Notes: generated by a model not told the origin, from the sequence alone. Counted from the stretch's first letter, positions 16,335 through 22,917 are shown. The stretch: DNA of 27,290 nucleotides from an uncultured Faecalibaculum sp. (GCF_910588395.1 NZ_CAJUPA010000034.1:1-27290), one strand, 5' to 3'. Numbers and translations: made by a program.

Positions 16335-16365
16335 TTGAGTCTCCATCTGGTGTAGAGTTTAGACT
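16335..16365 (+). promoter_or_regulatory. MerR-type promoter of the GNAT gene (19-bp spacer)
   Basis: TTGAGT (16335-16340) and TAGACT (16360-16365) are separated by exactly 19 bases. The spacer contains a dyad with CTC/GAG ends (CTCCATCTGGTGTAGAG, 16341-16357). An over-long spacer with a centred dyad is the hallmark of promoters untwisted by MerR proteins, and a MerR gene is divergent next to it. Confidence 0.75.
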
Positions 16366-16397
16366 TTTTTCAGGACCAGAAAAAGGAGAACACAATC

Positions 16398-17090
16398 ATG
16401 ACAGTTACAACCCGTCAATATACAGATTCACAGAACGAAGCAGTCCGGACGACTCCGGCTATGGAAACAGAACCAGTCATCCGGCTCATGCAGGCTGCAG
16501 ACCGGACTGCAATTGCGGATATCATCCGCCGTACCTGGCACTATGATGAATTCTGCGATTCCCGGACAGCCCAGTGCCTGTCGAATGTGTTTCTAAGCAG
16601 CGTGGAAGCTGACAGTGACCGGGCTATGGTATTGACTTTGGAAAAACAGGTTCTGGGAGCCATTATGATTCAGGACAAGCGGATCCGCCACCGTCCCTGG
16701 ACCGGACGTCTTCGCCAGGCGGCAGCCATTTCCCGACTGCTGTTGACAAAAGAAGGGCGGCGGGCAGCCCGGCTGTTTGGAAATGTGGATGATACCGACA
16801 GCATTCTGCTGAAACGGGCGCAAAAAAGCTATGGTGGCGAGATCCGGTTCTTGGCACTGGATGAATCTGTGCGGGGACAGGGGCTGGGAAAAGTTCTGTT
16901 CGATTACGCCCGCCAGGTTATGCGTGACCGGGGGATTCAGAGCTACTATCTCTATACCGATACCAGCTGCAGCTGGCAGTTCTATCGCAAACAGGGAATG
17001 CGCCAGGCAGCCAGCGAACACCGGATCATGGAAGCCGGCGGCAGGAAAACACCCATGACCTTTTTCCTCTTTGATGCTCTGGTGGGCTGA
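16398..17090 (+). CDS. GNAT-family N-acetyltransferase
   Basis: 230-aa acetyl-CoA-dependent acetyltransferase. The fold starts near residue 26 (PVIRLMQAADRTAIADIIRRTW). The acetyl-CoA pyrophosphate loop is VRGQGLGK (158-165), preceded by the strand IRFLALDE, and YRKQGM is the usual late motif. An Arg-rich insertion at about 93-125 is unusual. AAAAAGGAGAACACAATC precedes ATG 16398. The MerR-type promoter upstream implies induction by a small molecule, so drug or metabolite detoxification is a reasonable guess. The substrate is unknown. It is convergent with metA, sharing a bidirectional terminator. Confidence 0.88.
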   Translation: MTVTTRQYTDSQNEAVRTTPAMETEPVIRLMQAADRTAIADIIRRTWHYDEFCDSRTAQCLSNVFLSSVEADSDRAMVLTLEKQVLGAIMIQDKRIRHRPWTGRLRQAAAISRLLLTKEGRRAARLFGNVDDTDSILLKRAQKSYGGEIRFLALDESVRGQGLGKVLFDYARQVMRDRGIQSYYLYTDTSCSWQFYRKQGMRQAASEHRIMEAGGRKTPMTFFLFDALVG

Positions 17091-17100
17091 AAACAGGAAA

Positions 17101-17130
17101 TGTCCCGGAAACCATGTGAATTTCGGGACA
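17101..17130. other. Hairpin between the GNAT gene and metA
   Basis: TGTCCCG (17101-17107) is inverted at 17124-17130 with extra GAAA/TTTC pairing inside. On the minus strand a T-rich stretch follows, so it may be a backup terminator for the metY-metA transcript. Confidence 0.5.
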
Positions 17131-17222
17131 AAACAGAATTCTGAGCCGGTAACACCCACTTCAGGCCCTGCCCACAGCCCGCAGGGCTGGCATCGGCAGG
17201 ATGGACCGGGCAGGATACGGCA

Positions 17223-17264
17223 AACGGAGGACCTCTCCTATGGATGCGGGAAGTCCTCCGTTTT
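17223..17264. terminator. Bidirectional terminator between the GNAT gene and metA
   Basis: AACGGAGGAC (17223-17232) pairs with GTCCTCCGTT (17253-17262), followed by TT on the plus strand and AAA/TTT flanks on the other. It sits between converging genes. The 20-base interior is loosely structured. Confidence 0.75.
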
Positions 17265-17294
17265 GATGTACTTCTTTCAGGAGATGACAGCGTT

Positions 17295-18260
17295 TCAGTT
17301 CTGCGGCTGTTCTGGCTTTTCCTGCCTGCGTTTCTCTCGGATCGGCTGGATTTCGCCCAGGTCATAGGGCGTGGTCTGATACACGAAATAATTGATCCAG
17401 TTGGCATACAGCAGGCTGGCGCTGGAACGCCAGGTCACCACGGGATCCTGGGTGTCATCGTCCTGGGGATAGTAGTTTTCGGGAACCGTAATGGGAAGTC
17501 CCCTGCTTTTGTCCCGCAGATACTCTTTTTCCAGGGTCCGGGGATCGTACTCCGAGTGTCCGGTGATGAAAATCTGTCGCCCGCCCTGGGTGCTCACGGC
17601 GTAGATCCCCGCCTGGGGGCTGGAGGCCAGAACCTTGAGCTGGGATTCAGCCCGGATGGCTTTTTCGTCGGATTCCGTGTGACGGGAATGCGGGACCATG
17701 AAAGTTTCGTCAAATCCCCGGAACAGCATGCTGCCATGGCGCTCGGTGTGATGGGGGAATACCCCGAAGAGCTTTTTGTCCAGGTGCCGCTTGCGGATGC
17801 CGTAGTGATAGTACAGCCCTGCCTGGGCACCCCAGCAGATATGGAACGTGGAATGCACATGGGTGCGGCTCCATTCCATGATTTCACAGAGCTCCGGCCA
17901 GTACTCCACTTCCTCGAATTCCATGTTTTCCACCGGCGCGCCGGTGATGATCATGCCGTCAAAGTACCGGTTCCGGATGTCATCGAATGTGGTGTAGAAC
18001 CGCAGCATGTGCTCCTGGGAGGTGTTTCTGGATTCATGACTGGCGGTCTGCATCAGTTCCAGTTCCACCTGCAGCGGGGTGTTGGAAAGCAGTCGGCAGA
18101 GCTGGGTCTCGGTTTCGATTTTCGTGGGCATCAGATTCAGGAGGAGAATCTGCAGAGGCCGGATGTTCTGGGTCGTGGCCCGGTCCTCTTTCATGACGAA
18201 AATGTTTTCATTTTCCAGCGTGGTCACCGCCGGCAGGTCATTGGGAATGCAGATCGGCAT
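17295..18260 (-). CDS. metA: Homoserine O-acetyltransferase, MetA type
   Basis: 321-aa MetA-fold acyltransferase activating homoserine for methionine synthesis. Catalytic Cys142 lies in ICWGAQAG, and His235 with Glu237 in GHSEYD. Although MetA proteins are often labelled succinyltransferases, residue 111 is Glu (GAPVENMEF). In characterised MetA enzymes Glu111 selects acetyl-CoA whereas Gly111 allows succinyl-CoA, so O-acetylhomoserine is the expected product. That is the substrate of the MetY-type enzyme encoded immediately upstream. The start is ATG 18260, giving MPICIPNDLPA. It overlaps the metY stop by one base (TGATG). An upstream in-frame extension of 32 residues lies inside metY and is rejected. 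Confidence 0.95.
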   Translation of the reverse strand: MPICIPNDLPAVTTLENENIFVMKEDRATTQNIRPLQILLLNLMPTKIETETQLCRLLSNTPLQVELELMQTASHESRNTSQEHMLRFYTTFDDIRNRYFDGMIITGAPVENMEFEEVEYWPELCEIMEWSRTHVHSTFHICWGAQAGLYYHYGIRKRHLDKKLFGVFPHHTERHGSMLFRGFDETFMVPHSRHTESDEKAIRAESQLKVLASSPQAGIYAVSTQGGRQIFITGHSEYDPRTLEKEYLRDKSRGLPITVPENYYPQDDDTQDPVVTWRSSASLLYANWINYFVYQTTPYDLGEIQPIREKRRQEKPEQPQN

Positions 18261-19531
18261 CAGGCCTGCTCCAGCGCCTGGGCCAGATCGTCGATCAGGT
18301 CCCGGGCATCTTCCAGTCCGCAGGAGAACCGGATCATGGAAGGAGAGATGCCGCATTCCCGCAGCTGTTCATCTGTCATCTGCCGGTGGGTGGCGCTGGC
18401 CGGGTGCAGGCAGCAGCTCCGGGCATCTGCCACATGGGTTTCGATCGCTGCGGTTTTCAGCGCTTTCATGACACGCTCAGCCGCCTGGCGGCCGCCTTTG
18501 AGTTCGAAACTCACCACCCCGCAGCAGCCATTCGGCAGATATTTCTGCGCCAGGGCATGGTATTTGTCGCCATCCAGACCAGCGTACTGCACGGCTTCCA
18601 CTTTCGGGTGGGAGTTCAGAAACTCAGCCACCGCCAGGGCGGTTTCACTGTGCCGTTTCATCCGCAGATGCAGGGATTCCAGTCCCAGATTGATGTAGAA
18701 GGCATTCTGCGGTGACTGCACACAGCCCAGGTCCCGCATGAGCTGTGCTGTGGCCTTGGTGATGAAGGCACCGCCCAGGCCGAAGCGCTCTGTGTACACC
18801 ACCCCGTGATAGCTTTCATCCGGTGTGGTCAGACCCGGGAATCTGCCATTCTGTGTCCAGTCGAAATGACCGCCATCCACAATGGCGCCCCCTATGGTTG
18901 CGCCGTGACCATCCATGTATTTGGTGGTGGAGTGCGTGACGATATCCGCTCCATGCTCAATGGGCCGGCAGAGGATGGGCGTGGCAAAGGTGTTGTCAAT
19001 GACCAGAGGCACCCCGGCGTCATGAGCGGCTCTGGCCCAGGTTTCGATATCCAGCACTGTCAGCGCGGGATTGGCGATGGTTTCCCCGAACACCGCTTTG
19101 GTCTCCGGCCGGATCGCCGCACTGATTTCTTCGTATGTGCTGTCCGGAGAAATGAACGTCACATCAATGCCCATGCGTATCATCGTCACGCCGATCAGGT
19201 TGAATGTCCCGCCGTAAATCGAGCTGGATGCCACGATGTGGTCCCCTGCACCGGCGATGTTGAACAGCGCCATGAAGTTTGCCGCCTGTCCGGACGAGGT
19301 GAGCATGGCAGCGGAACCGCCTTCCAGAGCGCAGATCTTCGCCGCGACTGTGTCATTGGTGGGATTCTGCAGCCGGGAATAGAAATAGCCCTCGGCTTCC
19401 AGATCGAAGAGCTTCCCCATGTCCTTGCTGGTGTCATAGCGGAATGTGGTGCTCTGAATGATGGGAATCTGCCGGGGTTCGCCATTGCCGGGATGATAGC
19501 CCGCCTGCACGCATTTTGTTCCTTGTTTCAT
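18260..19531 (-). CDS. metY: O-acetylhomoserine sulfhydrylase
   Basis: 423-aa PLP enzyme of the Cys/Met metabolism family, making homocysteine from O-acetylhomoserine and sulfide. The N-terminus TKCVQAGYHPGNGEPRQIPI is typical of the sulfhydrylase branch. SGQAANFMAL and SSSIYGGTFNL follow, then DNTFATPILCRP and the PLP lysine in HSTTKYMDGHG. The length (about 420-430) fits MetY rather than the shorter MetB/MetC. ATG 19531 is preceded by GGAAGGAG on the minus strand; an in-frame extension to 19786 would cover the T-box leader and is rejected. It is the first gene of a metY-metA operon under Met T-box control. Confidence 0.95.
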   Translation of the reverse strand: MKQGTKCVQAGYHPGNGEPRQIPIIQSTTFRYDTSKDMGKLFDLEAEGYFYSRLQNPTNDTVAAKICALEGGSAAMLTSSGQAANFMALFNIAGAGDHIVASSSIYGGTFNLIGVTMIRMGIDVTFISPDSTYEEISAAIRPETKAVFGETIANPALTVLDIETWARAAHDAGVPLVIDNTFATPILCRPIEHGADIVTHSTTKYMDGHGATIGGAIVDGGHFDWTQNGRFPGLTTPDESYHGVVYTERFGLGGAFITKATAQLMRDLGCVQSPQNAFYINLGLESLHLRMKRHSETALAVAEFLNSHPKVEAVQYAGLDGDKYHALAQKYLPNGCCGVVSFELKGGRQAAERVMKALKTAAIETHVADARSCCLHPASATHRQMTDEQLRECGISPSMIRFSCGLEDARDLIDDLAQALEQA

Positions 19532-19597
19532 ATCTGTGTTCTCCTTCCTGCATCTCTCTGTCCCCGTTTTGCCGATGAAAGCCGGGGCCTGGAAAAT

Positions 19598-19628
19598 AAA
19601 AAAGCGGCTGCCACAGGACGAAAGCCGC
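19598..19628 (-). terminator. Regulated terminator of the Met T-box leader
   Basis: On the minus strand GCGGCT (19628-19623) pairs with AGCCGC (19609-19604), with further pairing in the loop, followed by six Ts (19603-19598). It lies just downstream of the T-box core and about 67 bases before the metY start. Confidence 0.9.
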
Positions 19629-19811
19629 GTTTCGTGGTACCACCTGAATTCACAGACTGCTGTCTGCCTCAAGGAGATAACGGATCCTGCCGTTCCGCAC
19701 TTTCCTGCGGACTGCTCCCGGGCCATGTTCACCGGGTCCGTTGCGGATCTTTTCACCAGACAGATCCTCTCTGCGGCGCGGGACACCGGTTACTCTTCCG
19801 TTCGCTGCATT
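19598..19811 (-). ncRNA. T-box leader (tRNA-Met sensing) of metY-metA
   Basis: On the minus strand the leader reads GCAGAGAGG (stem I start), CTGGTGAAAAG, then GTGAACATGGCCC, with AUG at 19726-19724 as specifier triplet. The T-box core AGGTGGTACCACG lies at 19645-19633. The antiterminator bulge UGGU pairs with acceptor ACCA, matching discriminator A of elongator tRNA-Met, so specifier and bulge agree. Uncharged tRNA-Met should switch on metY and metA. The 5' end is estimated from the promoter. Confidence 0.93.
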
Positions 19812-19817
19812 TGGTTT

Positions 19818-19840
19818 ATTATATCAGACAAAGTCTGATA
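19818..19840 (-). promoter_or_regulatory. metY promoter with overlapping perfect palindrome
   Basis: Minus strand TGATATAAT is an extended -10 (TATAAT at 19823-19818). Overlapping it is a perfect inverted repeat, TATCAGACAAAGTCTGATA (19822-19840): two 8-base arms around AAA. No good -35 is visible (GATGCA at the right distance), which suits an extended -10. The palindrome covers the spacer and the edge of the -10, as a repressor site would. Confidence 0.7.
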
Positions 19841-19912
19841 TGCATCCCGGCATTTTCTGTCACAGTGGCCTGCAGAAAGAATTACCCGGATAAAGCATAA
19901 TCACATAAAATC

Positions 19913-20042
19913 ACACAATACGGCGACTGTTTTCCCGTAAGGGTTTTGTATCCTATGAGTGAGCCAAGGATAGAGGCTCACTTCATAATCAAATTCCCTT
20001 TCTTAAACTTTCTTGAAAAAGAGACCGCAAGGTCTCTTTTTC
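19913..20042 (+). ncRNA. Small-RNA-like unit 1 (of a tandem pair)
   Basis: An intergenic unit: 5' part beginning near CGGCGAC (19921), a small CCCGTAAGGG hairpin, stem-loop GTGAGCC-AAGGATAGA-GGCTCAC (19959-19981), a pyrimidine-rich single-stranded stretch containing AAATTCCCTTTCTTAAA (19991-20007), and a strong terminator GAAAAAGAGACC-GCAA-GGTCTCTTTTTC (20015-20042). It is not a protein gene. The architecture and loop sequences recur in unit 2 with a compensated stem change. Candidate promoter: CATAAT/TAAAAT boxes at 19896-19910. The RNA class is not recognised. Strand assignment follows the terminator and comparison with unit 2. Confidence 0.7.
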
Positions 20043-20212
20043 AATGGAAACGCGCAGATATGTGCAATTAACAGCGGTAAACGATTAACTCGAGTAATGT
20101 CGGCGATGATTGGTTGGACCTTTACGGTGGCAAAATGTTAAATTCGGTAAACTGGGCAACCCGGGTCAATAAATGAATGCGGTAAACTGCATTCACATAA
20201 TTCCCCACACTG
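20043..20212. other. Spacer between the two small-RNA units with repeated CGGTAAAC motifs
   Basis: No gene. CGGTAAAC occurs at 20075-20082, 20145-20152 and 20180-20187; the last lies in a GAATGC/GCATTC hairpin just before unit 2. GTCGGCGATGATTGG near 20099-20113 resembles the 5' start of the flanking RNA units (CGGCGA), so a decayed third copy is possible. Confidence 0.4.
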
Positions 20213-20335
20213 CGGCGACGATGTTTCCGAATCCCCTTGATAAACTAAGGACGAGTCAAGGATAGGACTCACTTCATAATCAAATTCCCTTTCTTAAAAC
20301 TTTCTGCAAAAGGTCCGCCACAAGCGGGCTTTTTG
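20213..20335 (+). ncRNA. Small-RNA-like unit 2 (of a tandem pair)
   Basis: Same plan as unit 1. The 5' part starts near GCGGCGACG (20212-20220). A CCTT/AAGG hairpin lies near 20235-20250. The stem-loop GAGTC-AAGGATAG-GACTC (20253-20270) keeps the same loop while its stem pair changes from C-G to T-A, a compensatory substitution. The single-stranded block is identical (CACTTCATAATCAAATTCCC through CTTTCTTAAA, one extra A after it). Its own, different terminator follows (AAAAG..CCGC/GCGG..CTTTTT, 20306-20335). This covariation plus independent terminators is the main argument for real RNA genes. Confidence 0.7.
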
Positions 20336-20401
20336 TATTGTGTCCGGCCAGAAGCCGGAATCAGCCAGGGAAAAGAAGCCCGGAGAGGCAGGATATCCGG
20401 G

Positions 20402-20407
20402 TATAAT
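20402..20407 (+). promoter_or_regulatory. -10 box of the DUF4298 gene
   Basis: A perfect TATAAT lies 48 bases before the start codon. No recognisable -35 stands 17 bases upstream (CCCGGA). Confidence 0.45.
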
Positions 20408-20455
20408 GAAGAAAAGGACGGATTGAACGCAGTCGGTCCGGCAGGAGGCCGTTGC

Positions 20456-20824
20456 ATGAATGGAAAAAGACAGTCGGACGCAAGGCTGAATGATGCGCAG
20501 TTTGCAGAGTTCAGCCGGAAGATGGAACAGCGGATGAATCAGCTGACAGACCTTCGGACTCAGCTGGAGAAAACCGGGGAACTGCTGGAAAATTACGCTG
20601 ATTCGGCATGGATCCTTCAGAACTGGTATTTTGAAGGAGACTGGCTGGCTGACAGAGACCGGGAAGCGGCACATCCTCTGAATCAGCCCTGCGGTATCTA
20701 CAGCGAAGACGGGCTGTACAACCTGTTCGGGGATCTGGAGGACTTGTGCAGGGAAGTGGAGACTGACTGCCGGAAGTTTCGAAGGCGGATTCGCCCGGAC
20801 AAGGCTGATGGACAGCCGGTATAA
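20456..20824 (+). CDS. DUF4298 domain protein
   Basis: 122-aa soluble protein, mostly charged helix. Residues about 14-55 are a likely coiled coil (FSRKMEQRMNQLTDLRTQLEK and onward), followed by the family hallmark pattern of an acidic Trp/Tyr segment (YFEGDWLADRDREA) and a conserved GIYSEDGLYNLFGDL ending. I recognise this as DUF4298, whose function is unknown. ATG 20456 is chosen because GCAGGAGG lies 7 bases upstream; an in-frame extension to 20333 overlaps the small-RNA terminator. It is a single gene with its own -10 box and terminator. No signal peptide or membrane segment. Confidence 0.8.
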   Translation: MNGKRQSDARLNDAQFAEFSRKMEQRMNQLTDLRTQLEKTGELLENYADSAWILQNWYFEGDWLADRDREAAHPLNQPCGIYSEDGLYNLFGDLEDLCREVETDCRKFRRRIRPDKADGQPV

Positions 20825-20839
20825 ACCGGGAGAAAACAG

Positions 20840-20887
20840 GCACCAGAGCATATTCTTCAAGCAAGGGGAATGTCCTGGTGCTTTTTT
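20840..20887 (+). terminator. Terminator after the DUF4298 gene
   Basis: GCACCAG (20840-20846) pairs with CTGGTGC (20875-20881), with extra interior pairing, followed by six Ts. Confidence 0.85.
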
Positions 20888-21047
20888 CATATGGACGCAG
20901 GTGGAGTTGGGGGCAGATTAACGAGTAAATGCAAACAGTACTGTTGGATTAAATCCAACACAATCCAACAGTGTTTGATTGAATCGGATTGTATCGCATC
21001 AGATGCTTTCTCCGTGGCAATGTCAGATGCTTTGCCGCTGCCACCAC
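20888..21047. other. Intergenic stretch with a palindromic TGTTGGATT cluster
   Basis: No gene supported. TGTTGGATTAAATCCAACA (20942-20960) is an inverted repeat with 8-base arms, and AATCCAACA is repeated again at 20962-20970, giving three half-sites in 29 bases. GATTGAATCGGATTGTATCG continues the theme. It may be an operator, but no promoter or adjacent gene start is evident. Confidence 0.5.
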
Positions 21048-21153
21048 ATCCATGCCCCGGCAGGGGCCGCAGGCCCCATCGGCAGACCCATCGGCCATAC
21101 AGAAACTGGACAGGAAAAACACCGTCCGGGTACAAATGGAATGCAGGACGGTG
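21048..21153. repeat. 106-bp direct repeat, copy A (downstream of AbiEii)
   Basis: Identical in length to 22793-22898 with 9 differences by hand count. It contains the hairpin GGGGCC-GCA-GGCCCC, and CACCGTCC (21120-21127)/GGACGGTG (21146-21153), followed on the minus strand by TTTTTCC. It can thus terminate the leftward AbiE transcript, whose stop is 78 bases away. Confidence 0.9.
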
Positions 21154-21230
21154 AATGAGTGTGGCAGGGGAGCCATCTGGAGAAAGACCAGAGGACTGTC
21201 AGTAATCATATGACGAAGATAACCCGGCAT

Positions 21231-22075
21231 TTACGGCAGAATGGCAGTGATAATTGCCTGAAGTGTACGGCAGGTATCATCAAAGGAAATATCTCTGGCA
21301 TATTCGTATTCCTGACTGTATTTTTCCCATCGTTTTCGAAGTGCAGGACTCCTGTGAATCTCTTCAATTATTTCCGGGCTGTTTTTCAGAATCATGAGGC
21401 TGCCACGTTTCTCCATCGTACGGGTCAGTGCTCTGTGCAGAATTGCGGGGTCGCATTCTGCGAAGCGCAGTGAATAAAGTATGTGGATGTCATAATAATC
21501 TCTTGGGCGGTATTTGCGAGGTTTCGGGATAATACGGTCTCCAGTTTTTCAGCCAGAATGGTTTCCAGGTTGTACGCCATCATATGAATTGTCCGCTGGT
21601 CAAAAAGCAGGGAGAATGTATATTCAACTTCCTGTGGTGTGATGATGTCTCCGGTGGTCACATCTACTGTCAATGGGACGCAGATTGGTGGATAGTGCGC
21701 TTTCAATCCAATCCGGATTCCAGGGTAATCGTCGGTTTCCCGAATGTCAGACACAGAATATACAGTAAAACTTACGTTATCTTCAATGTGAATCTCGCAG
21801 ATTTCCTCAAAGATCTGGCGGATTGCGTCATGTGTCAGGGTGAAGCCTTTAATGGTTGTGTCCAGATCCATTGTTGCCCGGGTATCCAGTCCCACAATGG
21901 CTGAGATCAGAAATCCGCCTTTGAGAATGAAATTGTCCCGGTAAGGCGAAAGCGAAATACGTTCCAGCAAGCGTTCAAGCATGTAATTCTGCATGACCAG
22001 CTGCGCCGAGATATGTTTTTCGGCTGCTTTCTTTCGTATAAAGGCTTTCAGCTGCATCGGGTTTTTGGTGATCAC
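21231..22075 (-). pseudogene. AbiEii-type nucleotidyltransferase toxin, frameshifted
   Basis: Toxin half of an AbiE (type IV) toxin-antitoxin system. The first frame (22075 to 21425) shows LKGGFLISAIVGLDTRATMDLDTTIKG, the GG and DxD nucleotidyltransferase motifs, and NLETILAEKLET. After NLANT the frame changes to junk. Reading the minus strand one base off restores RPRDYYDIHILYSLRFAECD and runs through MEKRGSLMILKN to a stop at 21231. One missing C near 21505-21511 (minus ACCGCCC, expected ACCCGCCC) accounts for it. Repaired length would be 281 aa. The break falls just before the conserved RDYYDI motif, so activity is probably lost. A sequencing error or programmed slippage remains possible. 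Its start overlaps abiEi as ATGA. Confidence 0.85.
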
Positions 22076-22665
22076 AGCAAAACCTCCATATATCGCAGGA
22101 CCTTTGATTTTACATGCAGCTGTTCTGCATACTGCATCAGTTTGTGGATGTTTTTGTTTCTGGATACGGCATAGCGTTTCATGGCGTTCTGAACGATCTG
22201 TATATCACTGCCGCTTCCGCGAAGGATGTCACACAGGGTCCGTTCCAGGTTGTAAATCCGGATTGGATTTCCCGATGGTGACTGGATTTCAATTGTGCCG
22301 AGTTCGTAGTTCTCCGGGACAGTGTGTTTGATGATCACGTTTTCCTGTTTCAGGGACGGTGCATTGTAGCCTTTGGGAAAGGTCAGGGTATATTTCGCAG
22401 GGGTCCGGTCTGAATAACCCAGCAGATACAGGGAGGTTTCATGGGAATAGATGCCACGTTTGTATTTGCGCTGTAAAATGTGGAAATCATCTTCCCATGC
22501 ACTGCTTTGCATATACAGGCCGCGGCCCACGCGGTAGATATCGCCTTTTTTTACCAGCTCCTGAAGGACGCTGCGGTGCAGTCCGGCTTCTGTTACCTGT
22601 GCAGCGGTAATCATGCCATCTTCCGAGGTTTCCAGCAGTTCTTCGATTTTCTTCCTGGTGGTCAT
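22072..22665 (-). CDS. AbiEi-type antitoxin (transcriptional autorepressor)
   Basis: 197-aa antitoxin. Residues about 1-60 form the winged HTH (KIEELLETSEDGMITAAQVTEAGLHRSVLQELVKKGDIYRVGRGLY). Residues 75-197 are the antitoxin domain, with YSHETSLYLLGYSDRTP, LTFPKGYN, and IRIYNLERTLCDILR. ATG 22665 has AGAGGTGA 5 bases upstream on the minus strand; in-frame codons further upstream lie within the operator. AbiEi proteins are known to repress their own operon by binding inverted repeats and to counter AbiEii. The perfect inverted repeat on this promoter fits. It appears intact although its toxin partner is broken. The locus looks more AT-rich than the flanking genes. Confidence 0.88.
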   Translation of the reverse strand: MTTRKKIEELLETSEDGMITAAQVTEAGLHRSVLQELVKKGDIYRVGRGLYMQSSAWEDDFHILQRKYKRGIYSHETSLYLLGYSDRTPAKYTLTFPKGYNAPSLKQENVIIKHTVPENYELGTIEIQSPSGNPIRIYNLERTLCDILRGSGSDIQIVQNAMKRYAVSRNKNIHKLMQYAEQLHVKSKVLRYMEVLL

Positions 22666-22682
22666 TTTCTTCACCTCTTTTC

Positions 22683-22755
22683 GACAATCACACATTATAT
22701 TGTTGGGGAATGATGTGTGATTGTCAATGAATGATAAATACCGACAACCGCACAT
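22683..22755 (-). promoter_or_regulatory. abiE promoter with AbiEi operator repeats
   Basis: On the minus strand TTGACA (22727-22722), 17 bases, then AACAAT (22704-22699). Perfect 13-base inverted arms GACAATCACACAT (22683-22695) and ATGTGTGATTGTC (22713-22725) flank and overlap the -10 and -35. A third, degenerate copy GACAACCGCACAT lies at 22743-22755. The layout matches AbiEi-style autorepression. Confidence 0.8.
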
Positions 22756-22792
22756 CAAATGGATATCTGATCATGTGTCACTGCCGCATCAG

Positions 22793-22898
22793 ATCCATGC
22801 CCCGGCAGGGGCCGCAGGCCCCATCGGCAGAGCCATCGACCATACAGAATTTGGATAAGAAAAACACCGTCCGGGCACGAATGGACTGCAGGACGGTG
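22793..22898. repeat. 106-bp direct repeat, copy B (downstream of the ABC permease)
   Basis: Second copy of 21048-21153. Here the stem is longer: AAAAACACCGTCC (22860-22872) pairs with GGACGGTGTTTTT (22891-22903), so it is a good terminator on both strands. It lies 15-20 bases after the stop of the leftward ABC operon. Confidence 0.9.
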
Positions 22899-22917
22899 TT
22901 TTTGCGCAGCACTGAGA

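Noticed and set aside
17244..18698. Plus-strand open frame (about 484 codons) over metA and metY
   Set aside because: Antisense shadow of two well-conserved enzymes.
19598..19840. SAM riboswitch in front of metY
   Set aside because: The conserved T-box core, specifier AUG and T-box terminator are all present; SAM-I core motifs are not.
19913..20335. tracrRNA, 6S RNA or signal-recognition-particle RNA as identity of the tandem units
   Set aside because: No Cas genes or CRISPR repeats in the window, and neither the open 6S bulge nor the SRP GGAA motif domain is seen.
20949..21230. Small minus-strand gene in repeat A, similar to a frame in repeat B
   Set aside because: The shared peptide comes only from the nucleotide repeat and terminator, without ribosome-binding site or independent support.
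21231..21416. A separate 61-codon gene next to AbiEii
   Set aside because: Its sequence is the C-terminus of AbiEii in another frame and is explained by a one-base deletion.
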